In this document: one piece after another, positions 20,247-28,996 of the stretch
How positions within the stretch are numbered: position 1 is the stretch's first letter
How the letters are laid out: each line of letters starts with the position of its first letter
Assembly (NCBI RefSeq): GCF_023347275.1
Contig: NZ_CP094468.1
Coordinates: forward strand, 2,356,001 to 2,420,000
Source of the DNA: Faecalibacterium sp. I3-3-89
GTDB taxonomy: Bacteria > Bacillota > Clostridia > Oscillospirales > Ruminococcaceae
Reading direction: 5' to 3'
Length of the DNA stretch: 64,000 nt
The notes under the pieces: generated by a model
Seen by the model: only the letters and a program-made list of their open reading frames with translations
What the model was told of the DNA's origin: nothing
Databases searched by the model: none
Made by a program: the position numbers and the translations under genes

Positions 20247-20274
20247 AGTATATGCAAAATCCCGGAAAAGTCAA
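20247..20274 (-). promoter_or_regulatory. Antisense promoter facing the small peptide gene
   Basis: Reverse-strand TTGACT (20269-20274) and TATACT (20247-20252), spacer 16 bases, in the gap between the recQ stop and the peptide gene. Confidence 0.6.
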
Positions 20275-20308
20275 GCAGAACGCAGAAAATTTACAGTTCC
20301 GGCCCTGC

Positions 20309-21883
20309 TCACCGCGAGTTGACCATCTCCTCGATGACCCGCAGGAAAGCCATGCCATACCGCGCGGCCTTCTTCTCGCCGACGCCGGTGATGTTCAGGA
20401 ATTCGTCCATGCTCAGAGGCTTGCTCTGGACCATCTCCCGGAGGGTGGCGTCGCTGAACACCATATACGCCGGGACGTTCTGCTTTGCAGCGAGACGCTT
20501 GCGCAGAGCGTAGAGCGCCGCCAGAAGCTTTTCGTCGGCCTCACTGAGGTCGGTGTTGGCGGCAGCACGGCGGGCAGACAGCCGCCGGGAGTTGGCCGCA
20601 GCGCGCTGCTTCGCGGCAGCGGCCCGCTCTTCCACCTCCTGCGCATTCTGCTCGGCAAAGAGGCAGCAGGAGCAGTTGCCGCACTTCTCGGGTGCAGCCT
20701 CCCCGAAGTAGTTCAGCATGAACCGCCGCAGACATTTTGAGGTGGTGGAGTAGAAGGTCATATATTTGAGCCGTTCCTCCGCCTTGCGGGCAGCTTCGGC
20801 CTTGACGTCGGCGGGCAGGCCGTTGTCGGCCTCCATCTCCTTGTCGATGAAAAAGCGGATGGTCCGCACGTCCGTACCGGAGTAGAGCAGGATGCAGCGG
20901 GACGGCAGACCATCGCGGCCTGCACGGCCCGCCTCCTGATAGTAGCTCTCAAGGTCCTTGGGCATATTGTAGTGGATGACGAACCGGACATTGGGCTTGT
21001 CGATGCCCATGCCGAAGGCATTCGTCGCCACCATGATCTGGACCCGGTCGTAGAGGAAGTCGTCCTGATTCTTCCGCCGCACCTCGGCGTCCAGCTTGGC
21101 GTGATACGCCGCCGCCCGGATGCCCCGGCTCTGAAGCAGGCGGGCCGTCTCGTCCACCTGCTTGGTGGTGCTGCAATAGACGATGCCCGCGTTGTCTCCC
21201 TCCCGCAGCACGAGGTCCAGCAGCTCCTTCGGTTTCTGGCTGGGCAGGGCGCGGCGGGTCTCGAAGTAGAGGTTGGGCCGGTCAAAACCTGTAGTCACTT
21301 CGTAGGGCTGATGGAGGTCGAGGTGGCTGCGGATGTCGTCCCGCACCCGGGCCGTGGCGGTGGCCGTGAACGCGCCCACCACCGGGCGGCTGGGCAGGCT
21401 GTCCACGAACGCCTTGATCCGCAGATAGCTGGGGCGGAAGTCCTGTCCCCACTGGCTGATGCAGTGGGCCTCATCCACCGTGACCATGCTGATAAGTTTT
21501 TCCTGCGCGAACCGCTGGAAGCCCGGCATCTCCAGCCGCTCCGGGGCGACATAGATGATCTTATACCAGCCCTCCCGGGCGCGGTGGAGCATGAGGGCTT
21601 TCTGGTTGTCGGTGAGGCTGTTGTTGAGGAAGGCCGCCGCCACACCGGCCTGCACCAGCGCGCCCACCTGATCCTTCATCAGGCTGACCAGCGGCGACAC
21701 CACGATGGTGATGCCGGGCAGCAGCAGGGCCGGCACCTGATAGCAGATGGATTTGCCCGCGCCGGTGGGCATCACGGCCAGCACATCCTGCCCGTCCAGC
21801 AACCGCCGGACGATCTCCTCCTGCCCGGGGCGGAAGCTGTCGTAGCCAAAAACTTTTTTTAAGATAGAATGCGGGTCTGCCAT
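20309..21883 (-). CDS. recQ: ATP-dependent DNA helicase RecQ-like
   Basis: 524 residues from the ATG at 21883, with GGAGGAG upstream; the frame stays open far upstream only as antisense of the neighbouring gene. Helicase motifs: FRPGQEEIV (motif 0), MPTGAGKSICYQ (Walker A), TVDEAHCISQWG (DEAH), TATATARVR, VATNAFGMGIDKP and QEAGRAGRDG. The zinc cysteines (KCGNCSCC) follow, but instead of a winged-helix RQC domain there is an Ala/Arg-rich linker and then an HRDC domain (about 445-524). RecQ unwinds DNA 3' to 5' in recombination repair. An extended -10 (TGCTATAAT, reverse strand, 21920) drives it. Confidence 0.92.
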   Translation of the reverse strand: MADPHSILKKVFGYDSFRPGQEEIVRRLLDGQDVLAVMPTGAGKSICYQVPALLLPGITIVVSPLVSLMKDQVGALVQAGVAAAFLNNSLTDNQKALMLHRAREGWYKIIYVAPERLEMPGFQRFAQEKLISMVTVDEAHCISQWGQDFRPSYLRIKAFVDSLPSRPVVGAFTATATARVRDDIRSHLDLHQPYEVTTGFDRPNLYFETRRALPSQKPKELLDLVLREGDNAGIVYCSTTKQVDETARLLQSRGIRAAAYHAKLDAEVRRKNQDDFLYDRVQIMVATNAFGMGIDKPNVRFVIHYNMPKDLESYYQEAGRAGRDGLPSRCILLYSGTDVRTIRFFIDKEMEADNGLPADVKAEAARKAEERLKYMTFYSTTSKCLRRFMLNYFGEAAPEKCGNCSCCLFAEQNAQEVEERAAAAKQRAAANSRRLSARRAAANTDLSEADEKLLAALYALRKRLAAKQNVPAYMVFSDATLREMVQSKPLSMDEFLNITGVGEKKAARYGMAFLRVIEEMVNSR

Positions 21884-22019
21884 GTGCTCCTCCTGCTTTT
21901 TGGTTCCTGTAACTGTACTATTATAGCACAGCCCGGCCCGAAATGGTACCAAAATGCTTTTCTGCTGTCGTTTTTTGAAGGTATTTGCTGGTCTTCCTAG
22001 CTTTTTGTGCGCGAAAATG

Positions 22020-22026
22020 ATATAAT
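22020..22026 (+). promoter_or_regulatory. Extended -10 promoter of the GT2 gene
   Basis: TG-A-TATAAT at 22018-22026 about 77 bases before the start; no -35 match. Confidence 0.5.
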
Positions 22027-22102
22027 AAGAGTACATATCTCCATCTCCGGCCATTTTTTGCTCTGCGCAAGGCCGGGCAAGCACGATAAGGAGCTTATTA
22101 TT

Positions 22103-23131
22103 ATGCAGCAGAAACTCATTACCTTTGCCGTCCCGTGCTACAACTCGGCGGCCTATATGCGCCATTGCATCGAGACCCTGCTCTCCGCCGGGGAGCAGGC
22201 CGAGATCATCCTTGTGGACGACGGTTCCGTGAAAGACGAGACCCCAGCCATCTGCGACGAGTACGCCGCCAAGTACCCCACTATCGTCAAAGCCATCCAT
22301 CAGGAGAACGGCGGCCATGGTGAGGGCGTCAATCAGGGCATCCGCAACGCCACCGGCCTCTACTACAAGGTCGTGGACAGCGACGACTGGCTGGACACCG
22401 ACGCCCTCAAGAAGGTGCTCTCCCGCCTGCACGCCCTCGTGACCCGCGGCACCGCCCCCGACCTCATGATCTGCAACTACGTCTATGAGCACACCGAGGA
22501 CGGCACCAGCCACACCGTGCGGTACACCAACGTCTTCCCGCAGGAGCGGCTCTTCACATGGATGCACGTGGGCCGCTTCCGCCCCGACCAGAACCTGCTG
22601 ATGCACTCGGTCCTGTACCGCACCGAGGTGCTGCGCCAGTGCGGCATGGTGCTGCCCAAGCACACCTTCTATGTGGACAACATCTTCGTCTACCAGCCCC
22701 TGCCCTTCGTCAAGACCATGTATTATATGGACCTCGACCTCTACCGCTACTTCATCGGCCGCTCCGACCAGAGCGTCAATGAGAGCGTCATGGTCAAGCG
22801 CGTGGATCAGCAGCTCCGCGTCACCCGGCACATGATCGACTGTCAGGACCTCGACGCCCTCAAGGGCGAAAAGAAGCTTCGGGCCTATATGCTCCACTAC
22901 CTCTCGATGATGATGGCGGTCAGCGACATCTTCCTGCTGCTGGACGGCAGCGCCGAGGCCAAGGAGAAGCAGAAGGGCCTGTGGCAGTACCTGCGCGAGC
23001 ACACCAGCGCTGCGGTCTACCGCTCCATCCGCTTCGGTTTCGGCGGCGTGACCAACCTGCCCTTCCCCAAAGGCGACGATATCGTGCTGGGCGGCTACCG
23101 CATCGCACGGAAGATCTTTAAGTTCAACTAA
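22103..23131 (+). CDS. Family 2 glycosyltransferase
   Basis: 342 residues from the ATG at 22103, with AAGGAGC upstream; a longer reading would start inside the promoter. The GT-A fold is clear at residues 5-120: ITFAVPCYNSAAYMRHCI, EIILVDDGSVKDET, the middle HQENGGHGEGVNQGI, and the metal-binding VDSDDWLD. The remaining part is helical with no clear membrane segment, so it is probably a cytoplasmic or peripheral enzyme adding a sugar to a cell-surface polymer or lipid. No other polysaccharide genes are near; it is monocistronic. Donor and acceptor unknown. Confidence 0.9.
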   Translation: MQQKLITFAVPCYNSAAYMRHCIETLLSAGEQAEIILVDDGSVKDETPAICDEYAAKYPTIVKAIHQENGGHGEGVNQGIRNATGLYYKVVDSDDWLDTDALKKVLSRLHALVTRGTAPDLMICNYVYEHTEDGTSHTVRYTNVFPQERLFTWMHVGRFRPDQNLLMHSVLYRTEVLRQCGMVLPKHTFYVDNIFVYQPLPFVKTMYYMDLDLYRYFIGRSDQSVNESVMVKRVDQQLRVTRHMIDCQDLDALKGEKKLRAYMLHYLSMMMAVSDIFLLLDGSAEAKEKQKGLWQYLREHTSAAVYRSIRFGFGGVTNLPFPKGDDIVLGGYRIARKIFKFN

Positions 23132-23151
23132 ATTCACAATTGTTGCATACA

Positions 23152-23186
23152 ACAGGGCCGCTGCGCAGGCAGCGGCCCTGTTTTTC
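23152..23186 (+). terminator. Terminator of the GT2 gene
   Basis: Perfect stem ACAGGGCCGCTGC / GCAGCGGCCCTGT, four-base loop, then TTTTT. Confidence 0.9.
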
Positions 23187-23381
23187 GCTTTTTTCGGTCA
23201 TTTGTTAAGGATTCTTCAATCATTCCGCCTGAAAAGATGTTGCTTTTTAAGCGATGAGATAGTATAATCCTTTATTGTGCTGTGTTTTCAGGGGTTTTGG
23301 CAAGCAGCCCGGGAACACGCCTGACTGAGAAAAAGGAGGAAAGGGCGGCGGCCTCGGTGCGTCCGCTGCCCGCAATATCGT

Positions 23382-23801
23382 ATGGAACAGCTTCTCATCT
23401 GCCTTTCCACGGCGCTCATCGCAGGTCTGCTGATGTCGCGTCTGGCAAAGGCAGTCCATTTGCCAGCGGTCACGTCCTACCTGCTGGCGGGCCTGCTGCT
23501 CGGCCCCTTCTTTCTGGGACGGCTGGGCCTGAGCGTGTTCGGCATCGGCTTCGGCACGCTGGAACAGGTGGACAGCCTTTCCCTCATCACACAGGTGGCG
23601 CTGGGCATGGCCGCCGAGGCCGCCGAGCTTTCCGACGGCCACATGGTGCGCAACGTGGTGCTCTTCTCGGTGCTGGTGTATGAGCTGGTAGGCCCCACCC
23701 TCACCAAGCTGGCGCTGACCGCCGCCGGGGAGATCATCCCCGAGGGCCGCACCAGCGCCCGCACCGCCAACAAGCCCGAAGTTCCGGTATCCCTCGACTG
23801 A
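23382..23801 (+). pseudogene. Miniature sodium/proton antiporter remnant (N- and C-terminal ends fused)
   Basis: 139 residues. Residues 1-75 look like the start of a CPA2-type cation/proton antiporter (LMSRLAKAVHLPAVTSYLLAG, LLGPFFLGRLG, SLITQVALG). From residue 72 it continues as the family's C-terminal end (VALGMAAEAAELSDG, VLFSVLVYELVGPTLTKLAL). The roughly 250-300 central residues with the transport core are missing. VALG occurs at both family positions, so a deletion between short repeats (now at 23595-23606) would explain it. The frame is intact, with three predicted membrane spans. The start has no adjacent Shine-Dalgarno. It may be a decaying gene or a retained small membrane protein. 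Confidence 0.6.
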
Positions 23802-23817
23802 GTTTTCCGCGTACTAT

Positions 23818-23852
23818 AAAAGGCACTCCGAAGCGCTTCGGAGTGCCTTTTC
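23818..23852. terminator. Bidirectional terminator between the antiporter remnant and clpE
   Basis: Palindrome AAAAGGCACTCCGAAGC with its perfect complement, A/T tracts on both sides, between convergent genes. Confidence 0.9.
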
Positions 23853-23861
23853 GTTTGTGCT

Positions 23862-26162
23862 TTACTTCAGGATGACTTCGCCGTTCTCGGCGTCCACGGT
23901 CAGGCTCCCGCCTGCCTTCAGGGTGCCGTCGATGATGCGCTCGGCGGCAGGGTCTTCCACCGCCTTGCGGATGACGCGGCGGAGGTCGCGGGCACCGAAC
24001 TTGCCGCCCTGACTCTTGGCCACGAGGGCGGACAGCGCCGCCGGGGTGTAGCGGTAGGCGATGCCCTTCGATTCCATGCTGGGCTTGTACTCGTCCAGCA
24101 TGAGGGCCGCGATGCCCTCCAGCGTCTGCTGGCTCAGGGGCTTGAAGGCGATGACCTCATCCACGCGGCCAAGGAACTCGGGCCGCAGGAACTGGCTCAG
24201 AGCCTTGCGGGTCTTTTCCTCGCTCAGCTGCTCCTCGCTCTTGTTGAAGCCGAGTCCGGAGGTGCTCTTGTCGCCGCTTCCGGCGTTGGAGGTCATGCAG
24301 ATGACCGTGTTGGAGAAATCCACCGTCCGGCCCTGTGCATCGTTGATCTTTCCCTCGTCCAGAATTTGGAGCAGGATGTTCATGACGTCGGGGTGGGCCT
24401 TTTCGATCTCATCGAAGAGGACGACGCTGTAGGGGCGGCGGCGCACCTTTTCGGTGAGCTGACCGGCCTCCTCGTAGCCCACATAGCCCGGAGGCGAGCC
24501 GATCATGCGGGACACCGCATACTTCTCCATATACTCGCTCATATCGAGGCGGATGAGGGGATCAGGGCCGTCAAAGAGCTGGTTTGCCAGCTGCTTGACC
24601 AGCTCGGTCTTGCCGACGCCGGTGGGGCCGACGAAGATGAAACTGGCCGGGCGACGGCGTCCCGACAGGTCGGCACGGCTCCGCTTGACGGCCTGTGCCA
24701 CGAGATGGACAGCCTCGTCCTGACCGATGATCTTCTTTTTCAGCTCCGCTTCCAGCCCGGCCAGCTTTGCGAACTCCGTCTCCTGAATTTTTACTGCCGG
24801 GATGCCCGTCCACAGCTCGATGACCTTGGCCACATCATCCATCGTGACCCTGATCTCGCTGGCTGCGGCCTGCTTTGCGGGCAGCTCAGCTTCCAGCTTT
24901 GCGATGCGGGTCTTCCGCTGGGCCACCTGCTCATAGTCGATGGCCTCGTTGACGTCGGCAGACTCCATCTCCGCCTCCTCCTGCTTCAGGCCGTCCAGCT
25001 CCTTCTGCATCTCGAGGTATTCCGAGATGACCGGGTGGGCAAGGTTGCAGCAGGCGCAGGCCTCGTCCAGCAGGTCGATGGCCTTATCGGGGAGGTAGCG
25101 GTCGGTGATGTACCGCTCACTGAGGGTGACGATGGCCGAGAGGACATCCGCCTCCACCTGCACATGGTGGTGCTCCTCGTAATACTTCTTGATGCCGTTC
25201 ATGACGGCCAGCGTATCGGCCACGCTGGGTTCCTCCACCCGGACGGGCTGGAAGCGGCGCTCAAGGGCCTGATCCTTCTCGATATACTTGCGGTACTCGT
25301 TGAAGGTGGTGGCGCCGATGACCTGAATTTCGCCTCTGGACAGGGCAGGCTTGAGGATGTTGCCCGCGTTCATCGCGCCCTCGCTCTCGCCCGCCGAGGT
25401 GATGGTGTGGATCTCATCAATAAAGAGGATGATGTTGCCCGCGGCCTTGACCTCACTGAGCAGGCCCTTGACCCGCTGTTCGAACTGGCCCCGGAACTGG
25501 GTGCCGGCCACGAGGCTGGTCAGATCGAGCAGGAAAATTTCCTTGTCCTTCAGGCCCACGGGAACATCGCCCTTGGCGATCCGCTCCGCGATGCCCTCAG
25601 CGATGGCCGTCTTGCCGACGCCCGCCTCGCCGATGAGGCAGGGGTTGTTCTTCTGGCGGCGGCTCAGAATCTGAATCGTGCGATAAATTTCGCGGTCGCG
25701 GCCCACGATGTCGTCCAGCCTGCCCTCCCGGGCCTTGCGGGTCAGATTCTCACAATAGGTATCGAGGAATTTGCGGCGGGGCGGCTTCTTGCCGTTTTTC
25801 TGGGCCTTTTTGCCGTTTCCGGCTTCGCCCTCCGCCTTGACGCCCAGCGGGAAGGTCGCGCTGGAGCCGGGCACGAGGTCGTCATCTCCCTCGCTCTCCT
25901 CGCCCTCCGTCGGCTGGCCCATATTCATCATGAGGGAGAGGGGGTTCGCGTCTCCCATCTCGTCCATCATGCTCTCCATCCGGTTTTCCATGTTGTCCAT
26001 GTCCTCGTCGGACATCCCGAACTGCTTCATCAGGTCCTCGACGGGCTTGATGTGCAGTTCACGGGCACAGTGCAGGCAAAAGCCTTCATTTTTCATCTGG
26101 CCGTTCTCCATCCGCTGGACGAAGATGATGGCCGGACGTTTCTGACAGCGACTGCAGACCAT
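23862..26162 (-). CDS. clpE: Clp ATPase with N-terminal zinc finger (ClpE-like)
   Basis: 766 residues. Residues 1-40 form a zinc finger (CSRC ... CLHC) as in ClpE and McsA. A Met/acidic linker follows, then AAA+ module D1 (Walker A GEAGVGKTAIAEG near 180, FIDEIHT). A short coiled-coil middle domain sits near 375-430. AAA+ D2 has Walker A GPTGVGKTELVKQ near 512. LGF in STSGLGFNKSEE near 638 fits the ClpP-docking loop. The protein should unfold substrates and feed them to ClpP. It lacks the double Clp-N repeat of ClpC. No ctsR or mcsB lies nearby. It starts 23 bases downstream of the cvpA-like gene, in the same operon. Confidence 0.9.
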   Translation of the reverse strand: MVCSRCQKRPAIIFVQRMENGQMKNEGFCLHCARELHIKPVEDLMKQFGMSDEDMDNMENRMESMMDEMGDANPLSLMMNMGQPTEGEESEGDDDLVPGSSATFPLGVKAEGEAGNGKKAQKNGKKPPRRKFLDTYCENLTRKAREGRLDDIVGRDREIYRTIQILSRRQKNNPCLIGEAGVGKTAIAEGIAERIAKGDVPVGLKDKEIFLLDLTSLVAGTQFRGQFEQRVKGLLSEVKAAGNIILFIDEIHTITSAGESEGAMNAGNILKPALSRGEIQVIGATTFNEYRKYIEKDQALERRFQPVRVEEPSVADTLAVMNGIKKYYEEHHHVQVEADVLSAIVTLSERYITDRYLPDKAIDLLDEACACCNLAHPVISEYLEMQKELDGLKQEEAEMESADVNEAIDYEQVAQRKTRIAKLEAELPAKQAAASEIRVTMDDVAKVIELWTGIPAVKIQETEFAKLAGLEAELKKKIIGQDEAVHLVAQAVKRSRADLSGRRRPASFIFVGPTGVGKTELVKQLANQLFDGPDPLIRLDMSEYMEKYAVSRMIGSPPGYVGYEEAGQLTEKVRRRPYSVVLFDEIEKAHPDVMNILLQILDEGKINDAQGRTVDFSNTVICMTSNAGSGDKSTSGLGFNKSEEQLSEEKTRKALSQFLRPEFLGRVDEVIAFKPLSQQTLEGIAALMLDEYKPSMESKGIAYRYTPAALSALVAKSQGGKFGARDLRRVIRKAVEDPAAERIIDGTLKAGGSLTVDAENGEVILK

Positions 26163-26185
26163 ATAGGTTCCTCCTAAGCTCCCCT

Positions 26186-26881
26186 TTACAGGAAGGGGTT
26201 GAACAGATTGAATGCTTTATAGTAAAGGCTGCTGCTCATGACCGTGTCGTTCAGGACGGTCAGATTGCCGCCCGTGATGACGATGATGGCCCACACCACG
26301 CACAGCACAAGGTAGATGTCCATCGTGCTGGCGATGCAGCCGGTGAGCCAGCCCAGCCAGCGGTTGACGGTGCCGATGACCGGCAGCCGGTTGACGAGGC
26401 CCAGCACAGTGACCAGCATACTCACCAGCATCCGCAGCAGGGCAAAGGTCACGAAAAAGAGCACCACCGAGATGACCGGCGTCAGCAGCGGGGCCAGCAC
26501 CTTCTGGACGATGACGTCCGCCAGCACCACGGCGTTGTCGCTGAGCACGGCTGAGATGGAGCGCTCGCAGGCCTCCACGATGGAGGCGCGGAAGCTCTCG
26601 GGCAGAAAGCCCGCGTACTTGTCCGCGATGCCGGTCAGGTCAACGACCCCTCCGGCAGAGATGCTCTCGGCGATCTGGGTGCGGAAGCTCCCGGCCAGAA
26701 ACCGCTGGAACACCTCGACGGCAGCCCAGCCCGAAAAGACCCGGGCACCCACGAGGCTGAAGACGTTCCCACCCAGCTGGACGCTGGCCGCGAGGAAGCC
26801 CTTGCGGGCGTAGCGCACGGCCAGCAGCAGCCAGACCACGGTACATACTATATCAAAAAGAAATGACGGATTCTTGAACAT
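26186..26881 (-). CDS. CvpA-family membrane protein
   Basis: 231 residues with hydrophobic segments near 8-26, 35-50, 125-155 and 185-210. The C-terminal LVNRLPVIGTVNRWLGWLTG matches the CvpA hallmark (a short amphipathic stretch ending NR-LG). Family members are small inner membrane proteins linked to colicin V export in E. coli and to envelope processes elsewhere; the biochemical role is unknown. It lies between the DUF5711 gene (21-base gap) and clpE (23-base gap), consistent with one operon. Confidence 0.75.
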   Translation of the reverse strand: MFKNPSFLFDIVCTVVWLLLAVRYARKGFLAASVQLGGNVFSLVGARVFSGWAAVEVFQRFLAGSFRTQIAESISAGGVVDLTGIADKYAGFLPESFRASIVEACERSISAVLSDNAVVLADVIVQKVLAPLLTPVISVVLFFVTFALLRMLVSMLVTVLGLVNRLPVIGTVNRWLGWLTGCIASTMDIYLVLCVVWAIIVITGGNLTVLNDTVMSSSLYYKAFNLFNPFL

Positions 26882-26901
26882 ACCTTATTTTCCTTATTCT
26901 A

Positions 26902-28134
26902 TCATGGATTGCCCGAGGCACTGGTCTCCGCCTCGGGAGGAGTCAGCACCTGCACGGTGTTGCCGCAGAAGACCAGCAGCTGCTTCCGGTCGGCCAGCAG
27001 GCCCTGCGGCCGGGAGGAAAGGCTCTGCTGCCACTGGGAGGCACCGTCGGTGGAGAGACACTCCACGCCGCTGTCGGTGAGCAGATAGAAGCTCTGCCCG
27101 GCCCGGACGATGCGGTTGGCCGCCTGCACCTGCGCTGTGCCCTCCACGTTCAGCTCACGGTCCAGCATCACCGCCTGACAGAGCTGGCCGGAGGCCAGCA
27201 GCAGGGCGGCATTGCCCGAGGCATCCACCGAGATGTCCCGGAGGGTCTGGCCGGTGAAGTCGTAGGCAGCTTTTTCGCCGCCCGATGCGTTGTAGAGGAC
27301 GGCGCGGCTGTCGCAGAGGGCCAGTACACTCTGGGCGCTGGGCCAGCTCAGCCACTGGGCCGCACCGCTGCCGCTGCCCACAAGGACAGGGTCGCCCTGC
27401 GCCAGCGTGACGATGTAGAAATTCGTCACCATCTGCCCGCCGCTGACCGTCACCGCCGCCACCGCCAGCCGCCGCCCATCCGGCGAAAAGGCCATCCGCA
27501 GCGGCGTGCCGTCGGTGGTGGTGAGGCTCCAGCTCAGCTGCTCCTCCATCGAGGAGGAGTAGATTCGCAGTCTGGCGGCGCTGCCGGGGTCTTCGGTGAC
27601 GACGGCCAGCGTGCCGTTGTCGGCCATCGCGCAGAGGGTGATGCTGTTCTCCATCGTCTTGGTGTAGAGGTTCTGGGTGCGGCTCTCCACCCGCAGCTCA
27701 TTGCCCGAGCGGTTGTAGAGCACGAAGCGGTTCTTGCCCGCCGCCAACGCTGGCCGGGCGTAGCCGCTCTGGATGGCGTTGAGGCGGGTGCCGGTGCGGG
27801 ACCAGACCACGCACCCCTCTTCGCCCAGCTCCACAAAGCTTCCGTTCAGGGCGGCAAGCTGCTCTACCTCCATGACGCCGGTCTGCTGGGGCCAGCCCGT
27901 CCCCGGAAAGAGCAGGATGCGGGCAGTGTCGGCCCAGTCCTTGGCCATTGCCACCGAGCTGCCCACAAAGCCAGTGGCGAACAGCACCACCAGCGTCAGC
28001 GCCGCGACGATGAGCGCGGTGCGCCGGATGCGCCGGTTCCGCACCCGGGCGCGGGCCTGCTCGAGGTACTCGACCCGGCCCTCCGAAAGCGGCTCGTCCG
28101 ACGCGGGCCGGAAGCCTCGATGCTTCTTTCTCAT
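26902..28134 (-). CDS. DUF5711-type membrane-anchored beta-propeller-like protein
   Basis: 410 residues. A basic cytoplasmic N-terminus (1-38) precedes one membrane span (39-61, ALIVAALTLVVLFATGFVG). The rest is extracytoplasmic, with repeated beta-rich blades resembling WD40/PQQ repeats (for example MAFSPDGRRLAVAAVTV and LLADRKQLLVFCG). Matches the DUF5711 family as I know it, common in Oscillospiraceae beside cvpA-like genes. Function unknown; propellers usually mediate protein or ligand binding. Transcribed with the cvpA-like gene. Confidence 0.7.
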   Translation of the reverse strand: MRKKHRGFRPASDEPLSEGRVEYLEQARARVRNRRIRRTALIVAALTLVVLFATGFVGSSVAMAKDWADTARILLFPGTGWPQQTGVMEVEQLAALNGSFVELGEEGCVVWSRTGTRLNAIQSGYARPALAAGKNRFVLYNRSGNELRVESRTQNLYTKTMENSITLCAMADNGTLAVVTEDPGSAARLRIYSSSMEEQLSWSLTTTDGTPLRMAFSPDGRRLAVAAVTVSGGQMVTNFYIVTLAQGDPVLVGSGSGAAQWLSWPSAQSVLALCDSRAVLYNASGGEKAAYDFTGQTLRDISVDASGNAALLLASGQLCQAVMLDRELNVEGTAQVQAANRIVRAGQSFYLLTDSGVECLSTDGASQWQQSLSSRPQGLLADRKQLLVFCGNTVQVLTPPEAETSASGNP

Positions 28135-28162
28135 ACGTTCCTGTCCCCTTCCTGCAACGACA

Positions 28163-28198
28163 GTGCTCCCAAAGGGGGCATTCCCCCTCCGGGAGCAC
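28163..28198 (-). other. Inverted repeat between truA and the DUF5711 gene
   Basis: GTGCTCCC / GGGAGCAC arms enclose a second stem AGGGGG/CCCCCT. The reverse-strand tail is not T-rich, so it is more likely an mRNA processing or attenuating hairpin than a full terminator. Confidence 0.5.
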
Positions 28199-28212
28199 CG
28201 GTCGTGTTTGTG

Positions 28213-28956
28213 TTAATTGTAGTCCACGCTCTTGAGGAAAAGCCCCTTTGCCGCCAGCGTCGGGCCGGCGTTTTTCCGGTCGCAGCTGGCGAGGATGCCC
28301 GGCACCGCCTCGGGCGCAAGACGGCCTGCGCCCGCCTCGCAGAGGGTGCCCGCGAGGATGCGCACCATGTTGTAGAGGTAGCCATCTGCCGTCACCGTGA
28401 TGTCGATGTCGTCGCCCCGGCGCTCGACCTCACAGGCCGTGATGGTGCGCACGGTGTCGCCGTGGGCGGCTGCCGAGCTGCCCGAGGCGCAGAGGGCAAG
28501 GAAATCGTGCGTCCCCACAAAATACTGTGCCGCCTGCTGCATCCGGTCGGCGTCCAGCCGCCCCGGCACCTTGGTGTAATAGCGGGAGGCGAAGGGCGAG
28601 TCGATCGGACTGTTGTGGATGCGGTAGAGGTAGGTCTTTGTGTGGGCCGCATAGCGGGCGTGGAAGTCGTCGGGCACCACCCGCGCCTCCAACACCCGGA
28701 TGTCCGGGGGAAGATGCTGATTGAGGGCCAGCGGCAGCTTTGCCGCCGGGATGCGGGTGTCGGCGTGGAAGTTGAGCATGAAGCCCAGCGCGTGGACGCC
28801 TGCGTCGGTGCGGCTGCAGCCCTTGATGTCGGGGCGGCTGCCCAGCACCGCCTCCAAGGCGTCCTGAAACGCAGCGGCCACGCTCCGCCCGTTGGGCTGC
28901 ACCTGAAACCCGCAGTAGTTGGTGCCATCGTAGGCTAAAGTAAGAAGATAGTTCAT
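28213..28956 (-). CDS. truA: tRNA pseudouridine(38-40) synthase TruA
   Basis: 247 residues, normal length. The catalytic Asp lies in GCSRTDAGVHALG near residue 52; NYCGFQVQPNGRSV and the late MVRILAGTL block are also family features. TruA converts uridines 38-40 of the anticodon arm to pseudouridine. In many Bacillota truA follows ecfA-ecfA-ecfT; the same order is kept here but a structured repeat (28997-29155) now lies between ecfT and truA. Confidence 0.95.
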   Translation of the reverse strand: MNYLLTLAYDGTNYCGFQVQPNGRSVAAAFQDALEAVLGSRPDIKGCSRTDAGVHALGFMLNFHADTRIPAAKLPLALNQHLPPDIRVLEARVVPDDFHARYAAHTKTYLYRIHNSPIDSPFASRYYTKVPGRLDADRMQQAAQYFVGTHDFLALCASGSSAAAHGDTVRTITACEVERRGDDIDITVTADGYLYNMVRILAGTLCEAGAGRLAPEAVPGILASCDRKNAGPTLAAKGLFLKSVDYN

Positions 28957-28996
28957 CTACGAAATTACAACTTTCCCGTTCGTATCATTCAAAATC

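Noticed and set aside
21884..23152. Upstream extension of recQ to a 947-residue protein
   Set aside because: The extension is antisense to the GT2 gene and includes both promoters; the ATG at 21883 has a strong ribosome binding site and matches the RecQ start.
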